Assembly: GCA_003218375.1 (NCBI GenBank) | Contig: QHNH01000008.1 | Location: forward strand, 124,001 to 188,000 | Source: Verrucomicrobiota bacterium | GTDB lineage: Bacteria; Verrucomicrobiota; Verrucomicrobiia; Chthoniobacterales; UBA10450 | Direction: 5' to 3' | Length of the DNA stretch: 64,000 bases | Shown: positions 1-8,738 of the stretch, piece by piece | How the letters are laid out: each line of letters starts with the position of its first letter | How positions within the stretch are numbered: position 1 is the stretch's first letter | The notes under the pieces: model-generated | Databases searched by the model: none | Told to the model about the DNA's origin: nothing | What the model saw: the letters and a program-made list of their open reading frames with translations, nothing else | Position numbers and translations under genes: made by a program

Positions 1-82
1 TACCCAATGTAGAACGTTAATGCGCGAAACTGGAATCAGGGTGGAATTTTGGGATCGTACCCGCTAACCTTTGAAGCTCGCC

Positions 83-1072
83 ATGCAAGGGACCTTCTAT
101 TACGCCGAATTCGAACAGCCCCATCCGGAGCGAACGCGCGCAATCCTCAAGGCGCATCCGGAAGTCCGTTCCCTGATGGGCCGCAACCCATTCACGGCGC
201 TGATCGCGTTGCTGGTAGTGGCGGTTCAAACCGCGATCGCCTTCGGGGTGAGCCGCCTCGGTCCCAACGGTTGGTGGGCCGGCCTTCTCCTCGCCTACGC
301 GTTCGGCGCTTTCGCGAACCATTGCACCTACGTGATCATCCACGACGCCACCCATAATCTCGTCTTTCGCTCTCGAATCCTGAACAAGCTGGTCGCGATC
401 GGCGCCGATTTGCCCAACCTCCTTCCAGCCGCGGTTTCCTTCGGGATTTACCATCTCAAGCATCATGCGCATCAGGGTCATTACGAAGTGGACGCCGATA
501 TTCCCAACCAATGGGAGGCGCGCCTGGTCGGCGACAAGTGGTACCGAAAAGCGTTCTGGCTTTTCTTCTTCCCGATTTTTCAGCTGACGCGGCCGCCGCG
601 CCTGAAAACGATCGCAATGTGGAATTCCTGGACGGTAGTGAACGTCCTTGCCGTCCTCGGCTACGGGCTCGCCGTTTTCTATTTCTGCGGCTGGGTCGGG
701 CTCTGGTATCTTGGATGTTCGTTCTTCTTTTCCGTCGGCCTTCATCCGGTGGGGGCGCGCTGGGTGCAGGAACACTACACACTCGATCCGGATCAGGAGA
801 CGTTCAGCTATTACGGACCGATTAACCGGGTGGCGCTCAATGTCGGTTACCATAATGAGCACCACGATTTCCCTTCCATCGCCTGGAATAATCTGCCGAA
901 ACTTCGAGCGCTCGCCCCGGAGTTTTATGATTCATTGCGATCGCATTCTTCCTGGAGCCGGTTGCTGATCCAGTTTTTGTTCGACCGGCGCTACACCTTG
1001 TTTTCGCGCGTCGAGCGGTCGAACGATCTTCCTCCGATCGATTCCCGGTCCCCGCGTCTCGGTCTTGTCTGA
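83..1072 (+). CDS. DEGS1-like sphingolipid/fatty acid desaturase
   Basis: Membrane di-iron desaturase of about 329 residues. The three histidine boxes are visible: HDATH near residues 87-91, HLKHHAHQGH near 124-133 and NEHHDFP near 258-264. The context of the last box (GYHNEHHDFPSI, then an EFYD-x-L segment and SW) matches eukaryotic dihydroceramide delta-4 desaturases more than ordinary acyl-CoA desaturases. Several hydrophobic segments separate the boxes. In that family it would place a 4,5-trans double bond in the long-chain base of ceramide, at the cytoplasmic membrane. The ATG at 83 is preferred over an upstream TTG at 71. The next gene begins almost at its stop, and a serine palmitoyltransferase and an FA2H-like hydroxylase follow, which supports a sphingolipid role. 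The family call is firm; the exact substrate is inferred. Confidence 0.85.
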   Translation: MQGTFYYAEFEQPHPERTRAILKAHPEVRSLMGRNPFTALIALLVVAVQTAIAFGVSRLGPNGWWAGLLLAYAFGAFANHCTYVIIHDATHNLVFRSRILNKLVAIGADLPNLLPAAVSFGIYHLKHHAHQGHYEVDADIPNQWEARLVGDKWYRKAFWLFFFPIFQLTRPPRLKTIAMWNSWTVVNVLAVLGYGLAVFYFCGWVGLWYLGCSFFFSVGLHPVGARWVQEHYTLDPDQETFSYYGPINRVALNVGYHNEHHDFPSIAWNNLPKLRALAPEFYDSLRSHSSWSRLLIQFLFDRRYTLFSRVERSNDLPPIDSRSPRLGLV

Positions 1073-1106
1073 GTCGTCCGCCTCTTCCGGGGGGAGCGGC
1101 AATCTT

Positions 1107-3500
1107 GTGAGAAACGGGCGTAAAATTGCTCTCGGTCTGGTGCCGCTGGTGTTGCTGCTGGCCGCGATGCACAGCCTCGCGCCTGAAGCGAGGGATCGGG
1201 CCGCGAACCAGCATCGCGCTTTCGAGCCTTCGAAGCATTTTCGCATCGTTGTCTTCATTCTCGATAGCGCGGGGAAATCGGAAATGTTCGATCCGGCGTT
1301 GATGCCGTTTCTCAGCTCGCTGCAAAAATCGTCGCTTTCAGGGCGGTCGCGATCGTGCGCGGCGAAGGCGACGTTTCCGTGCATCAAGAGCATTTTCGAA
1401 GGGCGCGAAGCGACGATGGGAACGACGCTCCAGGATTTCTCCGCGTTCGCCTCGAGTCGCACCACCTGGCCGGCGTCGCTCGCGGCAATGGGCACGCGGC
1501 TGGTGGTCGCCTCCGATCACACGCTGAACCGGCTCTATCCGCACGCCTTCGTCGATGCGCTGAATTACGAGGACCTTCACGCGCCGCTCCTGGAACGGGA
1601 CGCGTTTGTTTACCGCAAAGCCCGGCAGTGGCTCGATGATCCCTCCATCGACGTGCTCGTTCTGCACATCATTGGGACCGATAAGGTCTCGCATGAATAT
1701 CCGGTCCGCGGTCCGGAGTACCGCCAGAAATACCGCGAGGTCGACGATTTCATCCGCGAAGTGAGCAATCGTCTCCAGCCGGACGATTATCTCTTCGCAA
1801 TCAGCGACCACGGCCACAATGAGCTGGGCGGCCACACCGAAGACGCGGCTTATCTCGCCCACGGTCCGGTCTTTCCCGCCGATGTTCACCAGGACTTGAA
1901 CGCCGAGGATTTGCTGTTTTTTCTAAGCGTGCCCTATGGTCTGCTGCTGCCGGCCAATTACGACGGACAGATCCGGTTTGATCTAACGCGACTCGCGCCA
2001 GATGCGGCGGAGAAATGGCTCACCGCGCAGGCGGAATCCTGGCGGATCGCGATCGCAGGGTTGCCCTTGGACCAGGCTCAGGCGCGGCTGAACGAAGAGA
2101 TGCTTCGTCGTGGCACCGAGGACGCGCACGCAAACGCGATCGAAGCGGCGTGGCGAAGCGCTCCGTTTTGGTTCGCCGCTGCTCTGTTTCTGACTGGGAC
2201 GATGGTGGAGAGACGCGCCCGGGAAAAAAGCCGGGCGCGGTTCTTGCAGATCGCGCTTTCCGCGCTCGGTCTCGCGCTCGTCTCGATGGGTTGGAACTGG
2301 GCGGGTTGGATCATCGCGGGCACGACCTTCCTTCGTTGTCTTGAACGCTTCGACATCGCGCGTTCGCTGGTTTTGCTGCTGGCCGTAACGATCCTGGGCG
2401 CCGCCGCCTTCTGGTTGTTTCCGGCGGGTCTGAGCTGGATTCACGATGAGGCGCATCGACCGCTCGCTTTCATCGCGTTTTACATCGCGGCCGCCGTCTG
2501 CGGCGTTCTTTTCACTCGCGCCTACCGGCCCGCTTCGTGGCGAATTGCGGTCGCAGACGTGCTTTGGATAATGGCGCTCGCAGTCTGGCTTCTCGCCTAT
2601 TTCGGGCCGCTCGGTTATTCGCTGAATCGCCAGGGATCGCTTGTCGTCCTGGCCGTCTTTCCGATCGCCGCGGTGATTGCGGCCGGCGGGCTCAGCACAT
2701 TCTTCTCCAAACCGGCACTCCTGCTTCCCGGCCTGCTGCCTCTCATCTGGTACGACGTCGAATCGTTCAACCTCAAATATCCGCTGGTCGACCGGATCCC
2801 GGAGCTGCTTCCAGGCGGACAATGGCTCGTGGTCATCCTCGCCGCGGCGTTGTTTGTCCTTCCGTTCCGGCGGGACGGTCGCCGTGCAATAACAGCGGCG
2901 CTTTTCGTGGCGGTCTGGCTGGTTCTTGGCTTGTTCTTCTTCCAGTTCGGTCTCTCGAAATTGGTTGGGGCGCTCTGTGCCTGTCTGTGGCTGGCCGGGT
3001 GTCTCGAGCTTTTCCGGCGCGCGCAACTTCCCGTCCGCTGGTTCGCGCTCGTCAGCGCGGTTTTTCTTTTCGTCCTTCTCACCTTCTTCCTGAACGGCTT
3101 CGCCCTGAGCCACGTCGATTTTCGTTTTGCGGCGAACAAGATTTTCCCATTCGCCAGGGAAGTCTGGCGCGCGCCGCAACTGATCGCATGGGCTGCGGCC
3201 AAGTACGCCTTCGCCTTGCTCCCGGCGTTTGCCGTAATCGGTCTCTCCCCGGCCGGCCCGCGCGTCTGGGATCAATTGCTCCTGCTCGGATGGTGGCGCG
3301 AGCTGACGATCGTGGCGAGCGCCCTTGGTCTGGCCATTTTCAACGCGCGTGGAATGCGGGATTTGTGCGAGGAGGAAATTTATTTCTGGACGTTCCTGAA
3401 CTTCGTTCTTTTCGCCGCCGCCCTGATGGCAGCGATAGCGTCCCGGGTCAGACCTCATCCAGCGGATAAGCCGCCGAGCCCCGCGGCGGCCCCGGGATAG
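1107..3500 (+). CDS. GPI-ethanolamine-phosphate-transferase-like membrane protein
   Basis: About 797 residues. An N-terminal signal-anchor helix is followed by an alkaline-phosphatase-fold domain (about 45-300) and then about 10-12 hydrophobic segments. Metal and active-site elements are visible: FILDSAG near 50-56, the candidate nucleophile Thr in KATFPCIKSIF near 89, HIIGTDKVSHEY, and SDHGHNELGGHTED near 233-246. This arrangement follows PIG-N/PIG-O/PIG-F-dependent ethanolamine phosphate transferases of eukaryotes. It may transfer phosphoethanolamine or another phospho head group onto a lipid outside the cytoplasm. The GTG at 1107 is preferred to the TTG at 1065 because a purine-rich GGGGGGAG lies about 10 bases upstream. 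It lies between the desaturase and the serine palmitoyltransferase, so a ceramide or glycolipid acceptor is plausible but unproven. Confidence 0.72.
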   Translation: MRNGRKIALGLVPLVLLLAAMHSLAPEARDRAANQHRAFEPSKHFRIVVFILDSAGKSEMFDPALMPFLSSLQKSSLSGRSRSCAAKATFPCIKSIFEGREATMGTTLQDFSAFASSRTTWPASLAAMGTRLVVASDHTLNRLYPHAFVDALNYEDLHAPLLERDAFVYRKARQWLDDPSIDVLVLHIIGTDKVSHEYPVRGPEYRQKYREVDDFIREVSNRLQPDDYLFAISDHGHNELGGHTEDAAYLAHGPVFPADVHQDLNAEDLLFFLSVPYGLLLPANYDGQIRFDLTRLAPDAAEKWLTAQAESWRIAIAGLPLDQAQARLNEEMLRRGTEDAHANAIEAAWRSAPFWFAAALFLTGTMVERRAREKSRARFLQIALSALGLALVSMGWNWAGWIIAGTTFLRCLERFDIARSLVLLLAVTILGAAAFWLFPAGLSWIHDEAHRPLAFIAFYIAAAVCGVLFTRAYRPASWRIAVADVLWIMALAVWLLAYFGPLGYSLNRQGSLVVLAVFPIAAVIAAGGLSTFFSKPALLLPGLLPLIWYDVESFNLKYPLVDRIPELLPGGQWLVVILAAALFVLPFRRDGRRAITAALFVAVWLVLGLFFFQFGLSKLVGALCACLWLAGCLELFRRAQLPVRWFALVSAVFLFVLLTFFLNGFALSHVDFRFAANKIFPFAREVWRAPQLIAWAAAKYAFALLPAFAVIGLSPAGPRVWDQLLLLGWWRELTIVASALGLAIFNARGMRDLCEEEIYFWTFLNFVLFAAALMAAIASRVRPHPADKPPSPAAAPG

Positions 3501-3662
3501 GCGAAAAAGCATGGCTGTTTTTTCTGTAGACGTCTCCCCGGCATTTCCATATCTTGCTGGGCTGCTTAATCGAATGACTATCCCGGCGAACGCTGCTGCG
3601 TGGCGCCTCATTCGCTCCGATAAGAATAATCGTCAGGCGCGCAAGCGCCGCACCTTCCCGAT

Positions 3663-4976
3663 ATGTCACTGAATCCAGATTTTTCGGCGCCCGCAACCAA
3701 GATCAATTCCGCGGTCGAAAACGATCCGAACAAATTCAGCCTCGGCGATTTCCTGGTGGGCGACAGCAAAGATCCCTTGAAGCCGCCGCCGGCGTTTACG
3801 CAATGGCTGCATGCCATCAACAAAGCGGTCGAATTGTATGAGCCGGTCCTGCTCGGTCCGGCCGAGGCGCGCACCACTTTGCGCTATCGCGGGAAATCGC
3901 TCCCGGTCATCAATTTTTCTTCCTACAACTATCTCGGCCTCGCGAATCATCCCGAGGTGATCGCAGCCGCGCATGAAGCTCTCGCCACTCACGGCCTCGG
4001 CGCCTGTGGCTCGCCCGTTCTCTCCGGGATGAGCGATCTCCATCGCCAGCTCGAGAAACGGATGGCGGAATTTCTTGGTTACGAAGATGCGATGCTTTTC
4101 AATAGCGGTTTCGGCGGCGCCCTCGGCACGATCTCAGGATTGCTGCGCAAGTCCGATGTCGCGGTGATGGACAACCGTTCCCATTTGAGCCTGCGAGATG
4201 GTGCTGTGCTCGCGCGCACCCGCTGCGAGCGCTTCGATCATAACGATCCCGAGTCGCTCGACCGGGCGCTGACCCGTCACAAGGGCAAGCGCCACCTCGT
4301 CATCGTCGAAGGCATTTACTCCATGGACGGTGACTTCGGGCAGTTGGATGAGGTGATGGATGTGGCCGACGCACATGGAGCGAGAGTGTTCGTTGACGAA
4401 GCGCATTCGATGTTGGCCTGCGGCGAGAACGGTCGGGGCGCGGTGGAACATTTCGGGATCGAAAAGCGGGTGCGTATGCTTTACGGCACGTTCTCGAAAG
4501 CATTCGGGGCCATGGGTGGATTTGTCGCCGGGTCCAGGGACATGATCGATTATCTGCGGTTCTATTCGCATCCCTACGTTTATTCCTGCGCTCTCCCGCC
4601 GGTGATGGTCGCATCCATCCTGAAAGCGCTCGAGCTCGGAACGACCAGGCCAGAATTGCGTCAGCGTCTCTGGGAGAACGCCGAATATTTTCACAGCCAG
4701 CTCGATTCGCTCGGGATCGACACCGGGGACTCGACCACCTACATCATGCCGATCGTCATCGGGGACCGCGAGCGTCTCTATGACCTCGGGCATGAATTGC
4801 GCCGGCGTGGATTGTGGGTGGCGCCCGTCGATTACCCGGCCGTTCCACAGGACAAAATCTGTTTCCGCGCCTGCGTCACGGCGAACCACACCCGCGCCGA
4901 CCTCGATGAGGCGCTCAATATTCTCTCGGACACGCTGTTGCCGGCGCGGGTCCCGCAGCTCCAGCACGCGGTTTGA
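3663..4976 (+). CDS. spt: Serine palmitoyltransferase-like alpha-oxoamine synthase
   Basis: PLP-dependent class II enzyme of 437 residues that would condense L-serine with a fatty acyl-CoA or acyl-ACP to 3-ketosphinganine, the entry step to sphingolipids. Visible landmarks are NFSSYNYLG, the cofactor-stacking His in NRSHLSLRDG (about 174), DEAHSML (about 245-251), and the Schiff-base Lys in GTFSKAFGAMGG (about 279). The roughly 60-residue N-terminal extension and the HPYVYSCALPP segment fit SPT better than KBL or BioF. It is cytosolic, or peripheral to the membrane. The flanking genes are a sphingolipid desaturase, a head-group phosphotransferase-like protein and an FA2H-like hydroxylase. BioF- or KBL-type activity is the main alternative, and the context argues against it. 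Confidence 0.85.
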   Translation: MSLNPDFSAPATKINSAVENDPNKFSLGDFLVGDSKDPLKPPPAFTQWLHAINKAVELYEPVLLGPAEARTTLRYRGKSLPVINFSSYNYLGLANHPEVIAAAHEALATHGLGACGSPVLSGMSDLHRQLEKRMAEFLGYEDAMLFNSGFGGALGTISGLLRKSDVAVMDNRSHLSLRDGAVLARTRCERFDHNDPESLDRALTRHKGKRHLVIVEGIYSMDGDFGQLDEVMDVADAHGARVFVDEAHSMLACGENGRGAVEHFGIEKRVRMLYGTFSKAFGAMGGFVAGSRDMIDYLRFYSHPYVYSCALPPVMVASILKALELGTTRPELRQRLWENAEYFHSQLDSLGIDTGDSTTYIMPIVIGDRERLYDLGHELRRRGLWVAPVDYPAVPQDKICFRACVTANHTRADLDEALNILSDTLLPARVPQLQHAV

Positions 4977-5007
4977 TGCGGCCGAAGAATAGAGCATCGT
5001 AAAACGT

Positions 5008-5682
5008 ATGGGGCAGCGTTACGTCTCGAATAAGAACGAATCGGTCCGCATGTTCGAGAGCCGGTTCATGGAATTCCTCTCGCATGTTCACCCCGTCACG
5101 CCGCTCGTGATTTACCTGCCGGTTATCGGCTTCATGGTCGATCTGGCCCTGCGCCAACGAGGGCAGATGATCGGCGCGGTGGTCGGCTGGTTAGCCCTCG
5201 GCGTTCTTATTTGGACCTTCGTCGAATACACGATGCACCGCTGGGTTTTCCATTATCAACCGACCAGCCGCTGGGGCCAGCAGCTCCACTTTCTCTTGCA
5301 CGGCGTCCATCACGATTATCCGAAAGATGCCAGCCGTCTCGTGATGCCGCCAGTTGTGAGCATTCCGCTCGCGCTCTTTTTTTACGGATTGTTCCTGGCC
5401 GGGTTTGGCCGGTTCGCGCCGGCGGCATTTGCCGGGTTGCTCCTGGGATATCTTTTCTACGACATGCTTCACTACGCGACCCACCATTTCTCGATGAAAG
5501 GCGGCGTGTGGCTTTGGTTGAAAAAATATCACATGCGTCATCATTACGAAGACGACCACGTCGGCTACGGAGTCAGCTCGCCGCTGTGGGATTATGTTTT
5601 CGGCACGAGAGCGCCGCGTGGGCAGGCTGAGGCCGGCTCCTTAGAAACCGATCGGCAGCTGGTAGGCACTTCGAATCACTGA
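5008..5682 (+). CDS. FA2H-like ceramide fatty-acid 2-hydroxylase
   Basis: Membrane di-iron hydroxylase of 224 residues from the fatty acid hydroxylase/sterol desaturase superfamily. The histidine clusters are EYTMHRWVFH (about 73-82), HGVHHDYPKD (98-107), DMLHYATHH (152-160) and KYHMRHHYEDDH (173-184), in the spacing of eukaryotic FA2H/Scs7 catalytic domains. No cytochrome b5 domain is fused to it. It would 2-hydroxylate the N-acyl chain of ceramide. About 30 bases separate it from the SPT-like gene, so it is probably in the same transcript. Its 3' end overlaps the convergent dehydrogenase gene by about 42 bases. A carotenoid or sterol substrate cannot be excluded from sequence alone. Confidence 0.82.
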   Translation: MGQRYVSNKNESVRMFESRFMEFLSHVHPVTPLVIYLPVIGFMVDLALRQRGQMIGAVVGWLALGVLIWTFVEYTMHRWVFHYQPTSRWGQQLHFLLHGVHHDYPKDASRLVMPPVVSIPLALFFYGLFLAGFGRFAPAAFAGLLLGYLFYDMLHYATHHFSMKGGVWLWLKKYHMRHHYEDDHVGYGVSSPLWDYVFGTRAPRGQAEAGSLETDRQLVGTSNH

Positions 5683-6615
5683 GAGGCAGACCGCGGCCTC
5701 TTCGAAAGATTCGCGCGCCTGTTCCGGGGAGCAAAAGCCGGCCAGCACATCGGGCAACATCGCTGCAAACCAATCGGCGTGATGCGACCCGGCAGACAAC
5801 GCGCTCTCGAATCGGATTTCTTCATTGCCAATCTTTAACGTGTCGTCGTTGATCGCGATCTCGCCGCGATCGCCGGTCAATCGCATTGTGTTTCGGCGCG
5901 TCTCCGCCCGCCAGGTAAGAAAAATTTTCGCGGGACCTTTCGGAAAATGGAGGGTCAACGTCGCTTCGTCTTCGATTCCGCTCGCCGTCGCGCGATGCAG
6001 CCTGGCGTCGACTCCGATCGGATCGTCCCCGAACCAATGGCGCGCCAGATAGATCGCGTGCCAGCCGTGATCCATCAGCACCCCGCCGCCTGCCAGGGCT
6101 GGATCGCGCCGCCAATTCGGATGGGCCGGGTCGGCGGCCGCGCAATCCTCGATGCGTAGCGTTTCGATTTCGATTTCGCGGAGCGATCCAATCGTACCGG
6201 CGTGCAACGCTTCGGTCGCACGTCGAATGATCGGCGCGTATTTCCAATTATGAACCGGCACCACGGCCAGGCCTGAATCGCGGGCGAGGATTCGCACTCT
6301 CTCGAGCTCGTCGAGGTCGAGCAGCAGCGGTTTTTCGCAGAGAACATTCCAACCGCGCCGGAGCGCATCGACCATCGGCTCACCATGCAGCGCCGGTGGC
6401 GTGCAGATATCGACAAAGTCGATCTCGGCGCCGGCCGCCAATTCTTCAATCGTCGCGAACGTCGCAATTCCCGGCAGCGATTCTTCCGCGGCTTTCCGCC
6501 GTGTTTCCGTCCGATCGACCACCGCGACGATCTTCGCTTCGCGTGAATTCAAATACGCGGGCACATGCCCGTTGGCGGCGACTGCGCCAAAACCGATTAT
6601 CGCGCCGCGCAACAC
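5641..6615 (-). CDS. Gfo/Idh/MocA family oxidoreductase
   Basis: NAD(P)-dependent dehydrogenase of 324 residues. An N-terminal Rossmann fold starts with GAIIGFGAVAANGH. The family signature CEKPLLLD lies near residues 92-99, and PVHNWKYAP and DHGWHAIYLARHW contribute to the substrate site. The family oxidises or reduces hydroxyl groups of sugars, inositols and amino-sugars. It is the last gene of a minus-strand run of six genes that begins with a CDP-alcohol phosphotransferase and includes an aminotransferase immediately upstream. A dehydrogenase plus aminotransferase pair could convert a polyol hydroxyl to an amine, but the substrate is not identifiable. Confidence 0.82.
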   Translation of the reverse strand: MLRGAIIGFGAVAANGHVPAYLNSREAKIVAVVDRTETRRKAAEESLPGIATFATIEELAAGAEIDFVDICTPPALHGEPMVDALRRGWNVLCEKPLLLDLDELERVRILARDSGLAVVPVHNWKYAPIIRRATEALHAGTIGSLREIEIETLRIEDCAAADPAHPNWRRDPALAGGGVLMDHGWHAIYLARHWFGDDPIGVDARLHRATASGIEDEATLTLHFPKGPAKIFLTWRAETRRNTMRLTGDRGEIAINDDTLKIGNEEIRFESALSAGSHHADWFAAMLPDVLAGFCSPEQARESFEEAAVCLSVIRSAYQLPIGF

Positions 6616-6619
6616 GGTC

Positions 6620-7936
6620 TTATTCGGTTTCGAATTTCTCGAGCACGCGGTCGACGATCTCGAGCGCGGAATTCGCCTGTTCGACAGAAAGAATGAGCGG
6701 CGGATGAACGCGCACCCGCGGCGTGTAACTCATCATGATCAGCCCCTCGGCCAGGCCCCGCTTGAAGAACTCGATGCATCGTTCTTTCGGCAGCAGCGTT
6801 TTCGATTCCGGATCGGCCACGAGATCGAAGCCGATGAGCAGGCCTTTTCCACGAACGTTCGCGATCGACCGCCGTCTCTGTGCGATCGCTTCGAACCCGT
6901 CGCGCAATACGCGTCCCACCTTTTCAGAATTCTCGATCAGCTTCTCCGACAAGATCGTTTGGATGGCGACCAACGCCGCTGCTGCGGCGAGCGGATTACC
7001 GCCGTAGCTCGAGGAGGAAGCGCTCGGCAGCGAAAATGGTTTGGCCGCCATGATCTTCTCGGTCGAGACCAGTGCGCTCACCGGAAAGCCGGAGGCCATT
7101 CCTTTTCCGAGCGTCATGATGTCGGGAACCACTTCGTCGTGATCGCACCCGAACAGAGTTCCGGTGCGTCCAAACCCGGTGATCATTTCATCGGCAAGCA
7201 GCAGCGCCCCGTATTCATGCGCCACCTCGTGGACTTCGCGGAGAAAACCCGGAGGCGGCACGATATTGCCGGCCGTTCCCTGGATCGGTTCGATCACGAC
7301 GACTGCGGGACGCCCGCCGACTTCTTCTTCAATCACCCGCCGCAGCTGCTTGATCGCGTGTTCCTGGCATTCGTCCGGCGAGCCCGCGAACCGCGTCGGA
7401 TCGGCGAAGGGAGCGAGATGGTGTCCCGTCGGCAGCGGACCGATGAGCGTTTTCCAATCCACGTCCGAGATCGGGAGAACGCCGGCGGTTTTGCCATGAA
7501 AACCCCCGGTGAAACCGACCACGTCCGTTCGCTTCGTGAACGAGCGGGCGAGTCGGATCCCAGCTTCGACGGCTTCCGCGCCGCCGCTAAAAAATTGCGT
7601 GCGCGACAATTCGCCCGGCGCCAGCTCCGCGATCAGCCTAACGAGTTCAGCGCGCGGCTGCGAAGTGAAGCTCCCGACCGTGACCGCTTCCAACTGCTTC
7701 GTTAGCGCGGCTACATACTTTGGATGCGCATGGCCGAGACTGGCCACCGACACTCCGGCGTTCAGATCGAGGTAGGTCCGCCCATCGAGATCGGTCAGGG
7801 TCGCGCCGCGACCGTGCGCGATCGCCAGTTGCGACACGAGCGCGATCGTTTGCACTCCGGGCGCGATGAATTGCTGCTCTTCATCGAAGAGCGCTTTGGT
7901 GCGGGCCTGAGAAGGACTTTCGGTTTTAGCCGGCAT
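6620..7936 (-). CDS. Class III PLP aminotransferase
   Basis: 438-residue fold-type I enzyme of the GABA/ornithine aminotransferase class. Landmarks are the FFSGGAEAVEAGIRLAR cofactor-binding segment, GFHGKTAG, ADEMITGFGRTG with the PLP-binding Asp, and the Schiff-base Lys in LGKGMASGFPVS (about 278). It would transfer an amino group to a terminal aldehyde or ketone. The upstream gene's stop codon overlaps the chosen ATG at 7936 by about 11 bases; a longer start at 7969 is possible. The stop lies only a few bases from the start of the Gfo/Idh gene, so the two are probably co-expressed. The partner genes (NTP transferase, CDP-alcohol phosphotransferase) suggest a head-group or specialised-lipid role rather than GABA catabolism. 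That is inference. Confidence 0.82.
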   Translation of the reverse strand: MPAKTESPSQARTKALFDEEQQFIAPGVQTIALVSQLAIAHGRGATLTDLDGRTYLDLNAGVSVASLGHAHPKYVAALTKQLEAVTVGSFTSQPRAELVRLIAELAPGELSRTQFFSGGAEAVEAGIRLARSFTKRTDVVGFTGGFHGKTAGVLPISDVDWKTLIGPLPTGHHLAPFADPTRFAGSPDECQEHAIKQLRRVIEEEVGGRPAVVVIEPIQGTAGNIVPPPGFLREVHEVAHEYGALLLADEMITGFGRTGTLFGCDHDEVVPDIMTLGKGMASGFPVSALVSTEKIMAAKPFSLPSASSSSYGGNPLAAAAALVAIQTILSEKLIENSEKVGRVLRDGFEAIAQRRRSIANVRGKGLLIGFDLVADPESKTLLPKERCIEFFKRGLAEGLIMMSYTPRVRVHPPLILSVEQANSALEIVDRVLEKFETE

Positions 7937-8738
7937 GGACACGCTTGGTGATGAACTCGGCGATGGCATAAGAGGCGCGTTCCCGACAGGGCGCGAATGA
8001 CGGCCAATCGTTGAGATCGATCAAGGTCAATTCGCCCGACGGTGAAACAATCACGTCGCCGCCAAAAATGTCGAGCCCGGCCGCCGCCGCCGCTGCGTTC
8101 CCGAGGTTTTGCAGCTCCGAAAAATCGAACGGATGTTTGCGCACGTTGCCCGAATAAAACCAGTGGAAGAACGCGCCGCCGGCGACGCCGTAGAATTTGA
8201 TCTCGTCACCCGCGCGATGGGCCTGGAGCGCGGCCAGGTCGATTCCGCGCCGGGAGAAGTCCGCGAGCCCCGCCACGAGACGCTCGCGCGAGTCGATCCA
8301 CTGGACGTCCGCGGTGACGGAGGCATGGACGTCGCCGCGCTTTAGCCAGATGCCGGCATCGAGATCGAGCGAATGCGCATCCGCGTTTTCGTTCGTGTTT
8401 ACCAGATGCGTCCGCGGAAATGGAATTCGCGCATTTACCATCAACGCCGGCAAACGATCGCGATGCGTGTTCAGCGCGGCGCGAGGGCTGTTGATGATCC
8501 TCACTCCGTCACGCTCCCACTCGGCCAGATTCTCGAGCGCCGATCTTCCCTGGCACATGGAAAAAACCAGCGCTGCTCCCGAACGCGAACCATTCGCTTC
8601 ACCCAGCGTCATCAGGTCGACGGAAAATTCACGTTCCCGCAGCCGATGCGCGATCTGGTCGAGGAGCAGCACGTCGTTCGATTGATGGCGGCCGGGCGAA
8701 TACTGCTTCTCGCGGTACAATCCAAGAAGGCGTTTCAT
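7926..8738 (-). CDS. ATP-grasp family protein
   Basis: 270 residues resembling small ATP-grasp ligases. SPRAALNTHRDRLPALM is the typical entry segment, GIWLKRGDVHAS carries a nucleotide-binding Lys, and the C-terminal IDLNDWPSFAPCRERA corresponds to the metal-binding D-x-N motif. Such enzymes join a carboxylate to an amine or thiol through an acyl phosphate. The start overlaps the NTP transferase stop by four bases, so translation is probably coupled. The substrate is unknown. Next to an aminotransferase, it might amidate or link an amino compound made in the same pathway. Confidence 0.6.
   Translation of the reverse strand: MKRLLGLYREKQYSPGRHQSNDVLLLDQIAHRLREREFSVDLMTLGEANGSRSGAALVFSMCQGRSALENLAEWERDGVRIINSPRAALNTHRDRLPALMVNARIPFPRTHLVNTNENADAHSLDLDAGIWLKRGDVHASVTADVQWIDSRERLVAGLADFSRRGIDLAALQAHRAGDEIKFYGVAGGAFFHWFYSGNVRKHPFDFSELQNLGNAAAAAAGLDIFGGDVIVSPSGELTLIDLNDWPSFAPCRERASYAIAEFITKRVHAG

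Noticed and set aside
1-82. Start of an upstream gene or promoter at the left edge
   Set aside because: The first 82 bases show no open frame with a recognisable product and no clear promoter motif; nothing can be supported.
1983-3611. 542-codon open frame on the minus strand
   Set aside because: It lies wholly opposite the phosphotransferase gene, is Arg/Glu/Gln-rich with no family pattern, and arises from the GC-rich codon bias of the real gene.
6401-7705. 434-codon plus-strand frame opposite the aminotransferase
   Set aside because: The minus-strand frame has clear PLP-enzyme motifs; the plus-strand translation is a low-complexity Arg/Asp shadow.
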